This document shows positions 1-8,317 of a DNA stretch of 64,000 nucleotides, in pieces. This stretch comes from Betaproteobacteria bacterium HGW-Betaproteobacteria-16 (GTDB taxonomy: Bacteria; Pseudomonadota; Gammaproteobacteria; Burkholderiales; Burkholderiaceae_C), in NCBI GenBank assembly GCA_002840835.1, contig PHCQ01000023.1:1-64000 (forward strand), written 5' to 3'. Within the stretch, counting starts at the first letter, position 1; the number at the start of each line of letters is the position of its first letter. The notes beneath the pieces are model-generated. The model ran no database searches, was not told the DNA's origin, and was given only the letters and a program-made list of their open reading frames with translations. The translations under genes were made by a program, and so were the position numbers.

Positions 1-419
1 CTGTTCATCCGGCGGGTTTCCTCTGTGAGTGCTGAAGCGTGGTAACTCCAGTCTCCCAGATGCCGTCGGGTGAACAACCTATTGCAACATCACAACTAGT
101 GCGTGCTGGCAGCTGAGTTGCTTCAACGCTCGCACAGTGGACGGGCGCCTCTGGCATTCGTGACGTTCGCAACGACGGTGCCAGCCTCAGTCGTCCTGGT
201 CGCGCTGCCGGCTGCGAGTCAAAGTAGCAGTGACGGTCGAAGCTCTGGCAACGGCACTAGCTGAAGCTTGGCGCATCTGCGTCCGGACGTCCGCTTTCAG
301 ACGCTAGATTCGACTCGCGCGGAGTCGCCGTCGGGCCCGGTCCAGCCTGAGCTAGCATGGCGCTTTCGGCCAGGAGCGGCCAGTCGCCAAGCGGGCGAGC
401 AGTCGTTCAATTGATGGGT
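1..419. other. Intergenic region without a recognisable gene
   Basis: No convincing coding sequence is seen on either strand. The right part (333-389) holds one copy of a short dispersed repeat whose second copy lies at 1623-1681. The stretch looks like decayed accessory DNA. Confidence 0.5.
333..389 (+). repeat. Dispersed repeat, family B copy 1
   Basis: This stretch resembles 1623-1681 in the same orientation. The two share a 17-base identical core (348-364 and 1638-1654) followed by a similar segment containing GGCCA.GAGCGG. Function is unknown; the copies lie outside coding sequence on either side of two small membrane-protein genes. Confidence 0.5.
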
Positions 420-896
420 TCAAGCCGCATTGCGCACATCGTGGCTGGCGGGGCGCGTCTGCAGCCAGTAGCTAACTAGTAAAACTGGCAGCGTAATCGC
501 TGGAAGCAACAGGAGAACGACGATTCCTTCGCCGCCAGACAGCAATGAATTGAACATTGTGTTTCCAACTTCGCCGCAGGCCAACCCTACCTGGCACCAG
601 CCGAGGACGAGGAACGCCGGTACGAACTGGTAGAACCTGAGCAAGAATGCCAAAACGAGCGCTGCCATAAAAACCTTGGCCCATCGTAGAAGTGCGGGTG
701 ATGCGCTTGATATTCGATAGATGGCACTCAAGGACAGGGCGAAGCACGGATAGGCAAATGAAAACAAGAGGACCAAAGTGAGAAGCGCTGCGACGGGTTC
801 CGCATGAGGTCCCGTGAAGGGTAGATGTGTATGCGCGGCGACCAAGGCAGTGACGAGTGCGGAACCAAGAAACGCCGAGACGATGTGTGCTTGCAT
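420..896 (-). CDS. Hypothetical four-helix membrane protein
   Basis: The 158-residue product is strongly hydrophobic, with about four predicted membrane segments (roughly residues 5-22, 36-60, 72-95 and 122-145) and a short charged C-terminus. I recognise no family or catalytic motif. It stands alone on the minus strand and points towards the left edge. The upstream side holds a dispersed repeat. It is probably a real inner-membrane protein because the alternation of helices and loops is clean, but no function can be assigned. Confidence 0.55.
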   Translation of the reverse strand: MQAHIVSAFLGSALVTALVAAHTHLPFTGPHAEPVAALLTLVLLFSFAYPCFALSLSAIYRISSASPALLRWAKVFMAALVLAFLLRFYQFVPAFLVLGWCQVGLACGEVGNTMFNSLLSGGEGIVVLLLLPAITLPVLLVSYWLQTRPASHDVRNAA

Positions 897-966
897 GGTG
901 CAACCGATATTGTGCGGCCTTGCGTCGGAGTGGCCGGTGCGTAGGAAATGTATGGAGATCGGCCGA

Positions 967-1014
967 CAATCCCATCTTGGTGGCTAGCTGCTCCCCAGCG
1001 CGAAGGCTAGACTT
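967..1014 (+). repeat. Dispersed repeat, family C copy 1
   Basis: The segment starts with CAATCCCATCTTGG and ends with AAGGCTAGACTT. A second copy with the same start and end words and similar spacing is at 5789-5834, in the same orientation. Both lie in non-coding DNA. Confidence 0.45.
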
Positions 1015-1144
1015 CGGGAATCGGCCAAGAGCCGACGCCGAGAAGGCACAAGTTGAACAGCGTAGGGTCATGGGCGCCAAGCGACCCGGACTACAAAGGA
1101 AATGCAGCGTCGTGAGTTGCCTCAAGCATCAAAGAGTTCCTTAA

Positions 1145-1558
1145 TTGAAAGCAGTATCCGTTGTTGGTGGTTTTCTGCTCGCAATGCTCGTGGCCGCGGC
1201 GACCTTATTTGCTTCGATGATCCTCGCGGTACAGATTTCGGAGAGCAGCTTGCCCCCGCCGCCTACGGTGGAAACGCGATCCTACTTTGACGAGGAAGTT
1301 GCCGACCTGCAGCGACACCACGAACAGCGCCAAAGTGAGATGAACGAGGAATTGCGAAAGAACCTGGGCGCTGATGCGGCTGGCACGCGTGCGCTCCTAG
1401 GAACTGTGGAAGGGATCTGGATTCTGTTGTTTCTGGCAGCCTCCAGCCTTGCGGTCTTTCTGCTGTGGAAGAGGCAGCAGCGCCTGATCGTCCTAGGCTA
1501 TGCGGGGTTTGCAAGCTGCTACGCCCTGGCATCAACGTTTTTTACATTGATGTCCTGA
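1145..1558 (+). CDS. Hypothetical membrane protein with two helices
   Basis: The 137-residue product has an N-terminal hydrophobic segment (about residues 5-28), a charged, Glu/Gln/Arg-rich middle (about 45-80) likely to be helical and outside the membrane, and two close C-terminal hydrophobic segments (about 88-105 and 112-133). The start codon would be TTG at 1145, preceded by a weak AAAGAG; an ATG start at residue 14 is possible. No family is recognised. Confidence 0.45.
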   Translation: MKAVSVVGGFLLAMLVAAATLFASMILAVQISESSLPPPPTVETRSYFDEEVADLQRHHEQRQSEMNEELRKNLGADAAGTRALLGTVEGIWILLFLAASSLAVFLLWKRQQRLIVLGYAGFASCYALASTFFTLMS

Positions 1559-1622
1559 GTGAGCATCTCGGCCACATTTGGCTCGACCATCGGATTGAGG
1601 GCTTCTGCAGGATGACTGCTCA

Positions 1623-1681
1623 GGGCCCGGTGCTGCTTGAGCTAGCATGGCGCTCATCGGCCATGAGCGGAAGCTCACCAA
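1623..1681 (+). repeat. Dispersed repeat, family B copy 2
   Basis: Second copy of the family B repeat (see 333-389). The 1559-1806 gap holds this repeat and nothing else I can recognise. Confidence 0.5.
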
Positions 1682-1806
1682 TGTCCGCTTGAGAGCTTCT
1701 GCAAGGATGTCAGGGCGTCCAGTCCACTCTGCACGGCGCTGCCACCCAAGCGCAGAACGTACGGGTAGATCATGTCTGTCGCGGTCACGCCTCCTCCGCC
1801 GCGCTG

Positions 1807-2781
1807 TCACCTTGCAGCCAGCCAGGCAAATCCCGCGGCGAGCGCCTCGGCCGGCGGGCGCGGCGCGTAGCCGAGTTCGCGCGTGGCCTTGCCGATGTCG
1901 TACTCCTGGCGCACGCCATGAAAGAGCCGCACCTGGCTGCGCAACAGCTCGGGGGCACGGCCGGTGATGCGCGCCATGGCTTCCTGCAGCCACGCCATGG
2001 CCATCAGCAAGCTGCGCGGCGCCTTGGCAGGCGGCCGACGGCCTGTGCTCATCGCCTTGAGCATGTCGGGGAGCGAGGAGCTGTGCCGGTTGGCCAGGAT
2101 GTAACGCTCGCCCGGTCGCCCGCGTTCGGCCGCCCGGATCATGGCTTCGGCCACATCGCGCACATCCACGAAGTTGAAATGGACGTCGGGGTCCAGCGGC
2201 ACCTTGCCGGTGCGCACCGCCTCCAGGAACTGCATCGTGTCGGTCAGGCGGTGGTTGTTGGGCCCGACCATGGCGCCGGGCAGCACGGTGACGAGCGGCA
2301 GGTTCAGGCGCCGCGCCGTCTCCCAGGCGGCCCGCTCCGACTCGATCTTGGAGCGGTAGTAGGGGTTGTCGGCCTCGTCGTTCCAGTGGCTCTCGTCGAG
2401 CGGGCTGCCGTCGTGCCCGACAGCAGCGACCGAGCTGACGTAGACGACCTTGCGCACGCCCGCTGCGGCGGCGGCCTGCAGGATGAGGCGGGTGCCATCG
2501 ACGTTGGGCTGGACGATGTCGCGCTCCGGGTGGGGCGCCCAGTGCCGGAAGACGGCGGCAACCTGGTAGAGCGTATCTACGGCAGCGAGTGCGCGTTTCA
2601 GTGAGGCGGCGTCGCGCAACTCCAGCGGCACGCGCTCGCAGGCCAGTCCTCGGAAGGGGGCAACGTCATCCATCCGGCGCACGCCGGCGCGCACGGTGTG
2701 GCCGCGGTCGAGCAGGGCGCGCACGAGGGTGTTGCCAAGATGGCCATTGGCGCCGGTCACAAGGGAAATCTGGGTCGTCAT
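1807..2781 (-). CDS. NAD-dependent epimerase/dehydratase (extended SDR)
   Basis: The 324-residue protein is an extended short-chain dehydrogenase of the dihydroflavonol-reductase/epimerase type. It starts with the nucleotide-binding motif TGANGHLG (residues 9-16) and carries the YxxxK catalytic pair in NPYYRSK. The ATG at 2781 is chosen over the ATG 90 bases upstream because the Rossmann strand begins directly after it. It is divergent from an AraC-type regulator 127 bases away, a common arrangement in which the regulator controls the oxidoreductase. The substrate is unknown. Confidence 0.8.
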   Translation of the reverse strand: MTTQISLVTGANGHLGNTLVRALLDRGHTVRAGVRRMDDVAPFRGLACERVPLELRDAASLKRALAAVDTLYQVAAVFRHWAPHPERDIVQPNVDGTRLILQAAAAAGVRKVVYVSSVAAVGHDGSPLDESHWNDEADNPYYRSKIESERAAWETARRLNLPLVTVLPGAMVGPNNHRLTDTMQFLEAVRTGKVPLDPDVHFNFVDVRDVAEAMIRAAERGRPGERYILANRHSSSLPDMLKAMSTGRRPPAKAPRSLLMAMAWLQEAMARITGRAPELLRSQVRLFHGVRQEYDIGKATRELGYAPRPPAEALAAGFAWLAAR

Positions 2782-2908
2782 GGCGACTGCTTTCTGTTTG
2801 AGGAAGGGACCAAGCCACTGTAGGACGGCAAGCCCGGCGAAGCACTGAACCGGCGCGCCACGTTGCGGCACTGGGGCGCCAGCGCGGCGGTGCGCTATAA
2901 CTCAGCGC

Positions 2909-3910
2909 ATGAGCGCACCTGCCAGCTACACCGTCTCCGCTGCCTTTTTCGAGAACCTTGTCTGGGCGGCGGCGGAAGAGGGATTGGACGTAGCGAACTG
3001 GCAGGCCGATCTCGCCGGCCTGCACCGCAACGACGACCGCCTGCCGCTCAGTGCCTTCCACGAGCTCTGGCGGACCCTGCTGGCCCAGACCGCCGACCCG
3101 CTAATCGGCCTGAAGCTCGGCGCGCGCTTCCGGCTCGGGCGCTATGGGTTGGTGGAGTTTTTACTGCTGAACGCGCGCACGGTGCAGCAGGCGATGGAAC
3201 AGGCCACGACCTACTGGCGGCTCGTCATCGACGAAGAGAAGGTGGTTCGCTTGGCAAACCATGGCGACGCGCTGCGGCTGCTCATCGAGCCGAGAATCCC
3301 ACACCCGGCTGCTGCCTACGAGATGGATCTCTGCTATGTGCTGCGGATGATGTCGCTGCTGCTCGGGCGGCCTGGTCAGGACATGGGCTTGTCGCTCGGC
3401 CTCGGCCATGCCCAACCGGCCGGCACGACGCTGGACGACTATCGATCGCGGCTCGGCTGTGAGGTGGTGTTCGATGAGCCCTACTACTGGCTGGAACTGC
3501 CTGCCGCGTTGCCGCGGCAGGAGTTGCCGTGTAGCCACCCGCTGCTGGTCCAGACGCTGGCTACCCAGGCCGACCTGCAATTGAAGCTGCTGGACCGAGA
3601 ACCCGCCGTGACGGCGCGCGTGTCCCAACTCATCGCACTCGGCGCTAACGAGGTGGAGGCCGTGGCCGCCAAGCTCGGCCTCAGCTCTCGGAGCCTCCAG
3701 CGACGGCTGAAGGAGGAGGGCACGAACTTCGGTGTCCTGCGCGATTCAGCCCAGCGGCGGCGCGCCGAGCAGCTGCTCAGCGAGCCACGCGTGGCGTTGA
3801 AGGAAGTGGCCTTCTTCCTCGGCTATGAGGAGCGCGGCCTGGCCGTGGCCTGCCAGCGCTGGTTTGGTGCGTCGCCCGGCGCTCTGCGGGCGCGCCTGAT
3901 CGCTGGCTAG
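2909..3910 (+). CDS. AraC-family transcriptional regulator
   Basis: The 333-residue product has an N-terminal arabinose-binding-like domain (about residues 20-205, PF12625 type) and a C-terminal AraC DNA-binding domain (about 245-330). Both helix-turn-helix units are present, around KLGLSSRSLQRRLKEEG and EVAFFLGYEERG. This architecture is typical of OruR/ArgR-like activators of catabolic genes in beta- and gammaproteobacteria. It diverges from the SDR gene at 1807-2781, its probable target. Confidence 0.85.
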   Translation: MSAPASYTVSAAFFENLVWAAAEEGLDVANWQADLAGLHRNDDRLPLSAFHELWRTLLAQTADPLIGLKLGARFRLGRYGLVEFLLLNARTVQQAMEQATTYWRLVIDEEKVVRLANHGDALRLLIEPRIPHPAAAYEMDLCYVLRMMSLLLGRPGQDMGLSLGLGHAQPAGTTLDDYRSRLGCEVVFDEPYYWLELPAALPRQELPCSHPLLVQTLATQADLQLKLLDREPAVTARVSQLIALGANEVEAVAAKLGLSSRSLQRRLKEEGTNFGVLRDSAQRRRAEQLLSEPRVALKEVAFFLGYEERGLAVACQRWFGASPGALRARLIAG

Positions 3911-4150
3911 GCCGTGGCCACCGGGATGCCCAGCGGCTTGCCCGAGGCGATGCGCTGCTTCCACTCGACCGGGCCTGTGATGTGGGCGCTGGTGCCGTCG
4001 GCGTCCACCGCCACGGTGACGGGCGTGTCCTCCACGTCGCGTAGATGGCTTCCATGCCGAGGTACTCGAAGCCGACCAGCTTGGCGCCCTTGATGGCCTT
4101 GCTGACGAGATAGGCCTGTCCTTGTCAAAGAAGGGCGCGTCGTTCTTGCA
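3907..4150 (-). pseudogene. Remnant of class I fumarate hydratase, C-terminus
   Basis: Read on the minus strand, three frames in succession give pieces of the C-terminal domain of iron-sulfur (class I) fumarase: CKNDAPFFDKDR near 4115-4150, EYLGMEAIYATW near 4030-4065, then EDTPVTVAVDADGTSAHITG and GKPLGIPVATA ending at 3907. At least two frameshifts separate the pieces and the N-terminal four fifths are absent, so it cannot encode an enzyme. It overlaps the last bases of the AraC gene stop region. Confidence 0.7.
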
Positions 4151-4846
4151 ATTTGCGTGGGCGTCTGAGGTGGCCCTGCGTCGGGGGCAAAGATGCCTGC
4201 GCCTCCAGAATTCGCTGTGGCTGCCAAAGCGGTAGGTCGGCCGCTTGAGGCTGGCGATCTCATGGAGCGCATAGGGAACGACTGATGTCCAACTAATCAT
4301 TGCAGCGGATGCCTTCGGCGCCCGCTGAATTTCAACGTTGAACGGCTGCTTATCCGGGGCTCGGTAAGCCTGCGGGAACTTCCGCTCTGGGTCGAGAGTG
4401 TGAGTTCATCCTTTCGAGCAGTTGACGTTCGACCTCGATTTGATGGGTAACCTGCGGCCTGTCACGCTGGATGACTGCAGCCCCTTCGATACCTGTCATT
4501 GATGCCGCCGTGCTGCCGGGTGACCCGATGACGGCTTCGTGCCTAGCACCTTGAACCCAACCACCGGCCGCGACCGACGTCAATCGCTGCAAAACTGCCC
4601 CTGACCAGTAGGGTGAAATCCTGTTATTGGAGAAGCTCTCGCCTGACTATCTCCCCTGCAGCCGAACCATCAAGATCACGGGTTGCATCTCAGTGGCACG
4701 GCGGTGCAACATGGGTTTGCCATGCGTTTACGATGCAATCGCAAGGATCGAGCATTCATGATCAGATGCTGACCTGTGAATGTCGGGAGCGAGAGAACGA
4801 CCACCTGCCCTCACGCCCTACTTCTGACTTGCATAAGGAGCTATTG
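4151..4846. other. Non-coding stretch with dispersed repeat
   Basis: No complete gene is visible. A minus-strand frame (about 4195-4300) gives a plausible peptide that I cannot assign and may be another remnant. The middle (4397-4595) is a dispersed repeat. The right end is the leader of the CAP-domain gene. Confidence 0.4.
4397..4595 (+). repeat. Dispersed repeat, family A copy 1
   Basis: About 200 bases that align over most of their length with 10788-10990, in the same orientation. Shared words include TTCGAGCAG, GTCATTGA, GATGACGGCT and GCCGCGACCGACG. Both copies are non-coding. The divergence (roughly a quarter of positions by eye) suggests an old element. Confidence 0.6.
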
Positions 4847-5752
4847 ATGCCTCGGCATTTACGTCCTGTCAGAGCGTGTCAGGCTCTTGAAGTCTGTTCT
4901 CGCAGTTGGCTGTTGAAGAGCGCAATGCTCCTCCTCTTCGCTCCAACACTCTTGGGAGTGGCCTCGGCCGAACCCACGGATGAACTGGTCGCGCTGGTCA
5001 ACGACTACAGGAACGAGAACCGCAACTGCGGCATCAGGCCTGTGCAGTCGGTTGGACCGCTTACTCCACATGTCGGCCTCAGCAAGCTGACCGCTTCCGG
5101 CCCTGATGATTTGAAGGAGGCGTTCCGCGCCCAGGATTACACGCCCTCCAAAGTCCAGGTGCTTCAGGTTTCTGGTTTTGGTAGTTCCAACTCCGCAATG
5201 GACATGCTGAAGAAGCACTACTGTGAGCCGCTGATGAATCCGCAGTACGTGGACATTGGCGTTTCACGCACTGGCAACACCTGGCGAGTGGTGCTTGCGC
5301 GGCCGGTCGTTTCTCCAAACTTGAAGGACTGGCCTGATGAAGGCCGAGAGATCTTGAGGTTGACAAACGAGGCGCGTGCCGAAGCGCGCAAGTGTGGAGA
5401 AAAAATGTTTGAAGCGGTGGCACCGCTGACGTGGGCCGCCAAACTGGGTGCCGCGTCCCTCACGCACAGCCGTGACATGGCCAGTCAGAACTACTTCAGT
5501 CATCGTTCGAAAAACGGTGGTCAGGTGAACAGCAGGGTTGATGAACAGGATTACGCCTGGCAAGGGGTGGGCGAAAACATTGCCGCTGGGCAAGGCTCGG
5601 CACAACAGGTGGTGTCTGCCTGGTTGTCCAGCCCGCCCCACTGTGCCAACCTGATGGGGAAAGACTTCTCCGAGATGGGCGCGGCGTATGCAATCGATAA
5701 AAATAGCGACACCACCATCTACTGGACTCAGGTGTTCGCTACTCCGCGCTGA
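4847..5752 (+). CDS. Secreted CAP (SCP/PR1) protein with duplicated domain
   Basis: The start at 4847 has AAGGAG seven bases upstream and gives a 301-residue protein; longer in-frame starts lack a good ribosome-binding site. A hydrophobic signal segment (about residues 23-41, ending ASA) predicts export. The C-terminal half is a CAP domain: LTNEARAEARKCG, SLTHSRDM, NYFSH and GENIAAG are visible. The N-terminal half looks like a second, degenerate copy (LVNDYRNENRNCG and, near its end, YVDIGVSRTGNTWRVVLARP) lacking the conserved His motifs. Function in bacteria is poorly known; Cys-rich CAP proteins are usually extracellular. Confidence 0.75.
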   Translation: MPRHLRPVRACQALEVCSRSWLLKSAMLLLFAPTLLGVASAEPTDELVALVNDYRNENRNCGIRPVQSVGPLTPHVGLSKLTASGPDDLKEAFRAQDYTPSKVQVLQVSGFGSSNSAMDMLKKHYCEPLMNPQYVDIGVSRTGNTWRVVLARPVVSPNLKDWPDEGREILRLTNEARAEARKCGEKMFEAVAPLTWAAKLGAASLTHSRDMASQNYFSHRSKNGGQVNSRVDEQDYAWQGVGENIAAGQGSAQQVVSAWLSSPPHCANLMGKDFSEMGAAYAIDKNSDTTIYWTQVFATPR

Positions 5753-5788
5753 GGGCGTTTTCTGCAGAGTCAACAGTAAGCGGCTGGC

Positions 5789-5834
5789 GATCCCATCTTG
5801 ATGGGTAGCAGCTCTCGACCCCAAGGCTAGACTT
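5789..5834 (+). repeat. Dispersed repeat, family C copy 2
   Basis: Matches 967-1014 with conserved ATCCCATCTTG at the left and AAGGCTAGACTT at the right. It lies just downstream of the CAP-domain gene. Confidence 0.45.
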
Positions 5835-5913
5835 GCTTTCGCTGCTACTAGGCCGTTCAAATAGGCGGACGAAATTGCGCGATGGATCACTATGGAAAGC
5901 CATCCAAACCACC

Positions 5914-6735
5914 CTAGCGAGACTTGTGCGCATCGCCCGTCATGTTGCGCACAGCAGCCCCAGGGTCCCTCTCCAGTCTCGACAGCGACAGCTCCCATGT
6001 CTTGAGCGCCCAGTAGCTGCCGAAGGTCCAGATGCCTGCCATCTCCACGAAGAACACGACGCTGCTGCCGCCGGCCAGCAATGCCGCCAGGGCAAAGCCG
6101 GTCGCTGGGCACAGGAACATCAGCACGGCCAGCACGCGGTAGGCGCGCCTGAACATAGGCTCCCTGTGCTTCTGGTGGGCGGGCAGGTAGCTCAGTGATT
6201 TGCAAGCGCATTGCCAGGCGACGATGCCGAGCAACACGAACAGCACGGCAGCGGCCGCGAAGTGGATCGGCTGATCGGGCTGGCGGTTGACCCAGTCCAG
6301 CACGGCGGGGCAGTCTTTGACCAGCTGCATGATGCGCTCGTCGCCAGCGAGATCTTTACCGTTGATGCGTTCTGGCACCACGGCGACGATCAGCGCGCAG
6401 ATGGCTGCGGTGTTGAGCAGCGTGTTCTCCCACTGCGTGAGCCCTTTGTACAGGTGCAGCCCTGTCGCGATGGCGAACAGCCCGCCGACGAAGAAGGTGC
6501 GCATGGGGAATTCGGCGCACTGCATGGCCCCGGCTCCGGCTGTCGCGCGGGCGGCGAAGAAATAGGCGCTCATCGATGGCTGCAGAGGCAGATCGTGTAC
6601 GAAGCGCCCCCAGAAATAGAGGACCGCCGGGAAGGCGAAAGCCAGCACCGCCAGCCCTAGCCTGAGGGAGAAATAGGTTTCAGAGAAATGCCGCCACAGG
6701 TCGTGCGCATCAGGTGGCGGCGGCTCGTTGTTCAT
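5914..6735 (-). CDS. Hypothetical six-helix membrane protein
   Basis: The product (273 residues from the ATG at 6735; an ATG 24 bases upstream is also possible) has a short proline-rich cytoplasmic start and about six hydrophobic segments, the last two separated by a short Gly-Ser loop. Two Cys lie in the second half (QCACKS). I recognise no family. It stands next to the divergent ExoD-like gene at 6900 with about 165 bases between, so a shared regulatory region is possible. Confidence 0.6.
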   Translation of the reverse strand: MNNEPPPPDAHDLWRHFSETYFSLRLGLAVLAFAFPAVLYFWGRFVHDLPLQPSMSAYFFAARATAGAGAMQCAEFPMRTFFVGGLFAIATGLHLYKGLTQWENTLLNTAAICALIVAVVPERINGKDLAGDERIMQLVKDCPAVLDWVNRQPDQPIHFAAAAVLFVLLGIVAWQCACKSLSYLPAHQKHREPMFRRAYRVLAVLMFLCPATGFALAALLAGGSSVVFFVEMAGIWTFGSYWALKTWELSLSRLERDPGAAVRNMTGDAHKSR

Positions 6736-6899
6736 CAGGCCGGGCTGCGGGCGGTCCATGCGGTGCTCCTTGTGGATTGGGAAGCGGTGCCGCCATTCTG
6801 ATGCGGGTGTTTGTGGAAGCTGTCATTTCCTTTCGACGGAGTCGCTACAGTGAGCAATCTTGCGGGGTGCCGTGCAGACCCTATCGAACAGGAGGAAAG

Positions 6900-7490
6900 A
6901 TGACCGAGCGTGTGAGCCACGCCTTGAGCGAGGTGCTTGACGGGTTGGAGGCGTCCATCAATGGGGAAGAGGTGAGCGTGCAGCACATCGTGCAGACGCT
7001 CGGTCAAAGGTCGTTTGCGTCTTTGCTGCTGATCTTCCCGTTGATCGCAGTTTCTCCGGCCAGTGCGGTCCCAGGCGTCACGGCGTCAGTCGCGGTCATC
7101 GTCTTCCTGCTGGTGAGCCAGATGATCGTCGGGCGCGAGAGTGTGTGGCTCCCTTCGTTCATTCGCCACCGTTGTATTTCAAAGGCAGCGTTGTGCAAGG
7201 CCATTGGCTGGTTGAGAAAGCCCATCGCTTTTGTCGAACGCTTTCTGAAGGCCCGGCTCACCTTCATTCTGGAAAGGCCGTGGCGGTATCTGCCGTTGGG
7301 CATGGTCCTGGTGCTGAGCCTTTTCATGCCCTTCATGGAACTGGTGCCAACCTCAGGCTCCATTGCATCGGCCATCATTTCGATCCTGGCCGCTGGCCTG
7401 TTTACGCGGAACGGCGGCCTGGTTTTGTTTTCGCTTCTGACGATGTTGGGACTGCCCGTGCTGGCGTGGCAGGCCGGTGTGGGCGGGTGA
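6900..7490 (+). CDS. ExoD-family membrane protein
   Basis: The 196-residue product matches the ExoD (exopolysaccharide synthesis) family in length and pattern: a short N-terminal helix (MTERVSHALSEVLDGL), then hydrophobic segments around SFASLLLIFPLIAVSP, TASVAVIVFLLVSQ, PLGMVLVLSLFMPF and IASAIISILAAG. The characteristic LIFPLI.S P..G.PG pattern is visible. The ATG at 6900 follows AGGAGG. ExoD was named from a rhizobial exopolysaccharide locus; the biochemical role is unknown and no polysaccharide genes are nearby. Confidence 0.8.
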   Translation: MTERVSHALSEVLDGLEASINGEEVSVQHIVQTLGQRSFASLLLIFPLIAVSPASAVPGVTASVAVIVFLLVSQMIVGRESVWLPSFIRHRCISKAALCKAIGWLRKPIAFVERFLKARLTFILERPWRYLPLGMVLVLSLFMPFMELVPTSGSIASAIISILAAGLFTRNGGLVLFSLLTMLGLPVLAWQAGVGG

Positions 7491-7644
7491 AGGTTGTGGT
7501 CGCGTTCCTGAACAAGAAGCCGTACGAGCAGGAACACCGCGTCGCGCCCGGCCAGTGCTTCGCCCAGGCCTTCGCCAGTGGCCAGGTTGAGCTGCAACTG
7601 GTCAGGTGTCTGGGGCGCTTGGCTGGTGGCGCGGGCCACGCCCC

Positions 7645-7896
7645 CTGGCCGAGCGCTTCCGCAAGGCCATGGGCGACACGCCGCTGAGCCACCTGCGCAC
7701 CGTGCGCATGCAGAAAGCCATGCACCTGCTGGCCGAAACCGAACGCCCGCTGGACCAGGTGGCCGAAGAGGTTGGCTACAGCGATGCTTTTGGTTTCTCC
7801 AAGGTGTTCAAACGCGAGATTGGCCTGTCCCCGCGCGACTTCCGCCGCCGCGATGCGCAGGACCGGCAATCGGAGTGGCGCATACAGACGGGTTGA
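7645..7896 (+). pseudogene. C-terminal remnant of an AraC-family regulator
   Basis: The frame encodes the last three quarters of an AraC DNA-binding domain: AERFRKAMGDTPLSHLRTVR, then the second helix-turn-helix QVAEEVGYSDAFGFSKVFK and SPRDFRRRDA. The similarity starts abruptly inside the first helix-turn-helix and the upstream frame shows no ligand domain. On the other strand at about 7500-7620 the peptide LATGEGLGEALAGRDAV resembles an SDR fragment, so this may be the residue of a lost AraC/SDR pair. Confidence 0.65.
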
Positions 7897-8018
7897 ATGG
7901 GCTGCGGCTGGAGCCTTCGCGCTTCATGGGTGCGACGGCGTGCCTTGGCCAAGGGCTTTTGGCTTGATCGCTCACCCCTTTGCGGCTAAGGTCGGCGTTC
8001 CATCCAGAGAGGCCTGCC

Positions 8019-8267
8019 ATGCGCACCACATCACCCCAACCCATTGGCCCGCAAGCGCTCAACACGCTCATGTTGGGGGGCATCATGTTGTGGTTTGTGG
8101 CGCAACAAAACTTGCTGGCCCCCTCTGCCATCAAGTACGGTCCCGTCGACGTGGCCAAAGCCGCACCCTACCAGCCTCGCATTCCCCCACCCATGTTCGA
8201 CCCTGAGCAATTCGACATCGGCCTGGAAGATGCTGAAACCTTTTGGGACTACTGGCCCCAGGACTGA
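8019..8267 (+). CDS. Small hypothetical protein, 82 residues
   Basis: The product has one likely membrane segment (about residues 14-30, LMLGGIMLWFVAQQNLLA) followed by a proline-rich tail that ends in an acidic, aromatic stretch. The start at 8019 is preceded by AGAGAGG. I recognise no family. The clean alternation of helix and tail and the plausible ribosome-binding site support a real gene; a single-pass inner-membrane peptide is the only inference. Confidence 0.5.
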   Translation: MRTTSPQPIGPQALNTLMLGGIMLWFVAQQNLLAPSAIKYGPVDVAKAAPYQPRIPPPMFDPEQFDIGLEDAETFWDYWPQD

Positions 8268-8317
8268 CGCCACAGCTGAGGCCTGCGCCAGCTTGGCAGG
8301 CCATGCCCATCCAGTGC

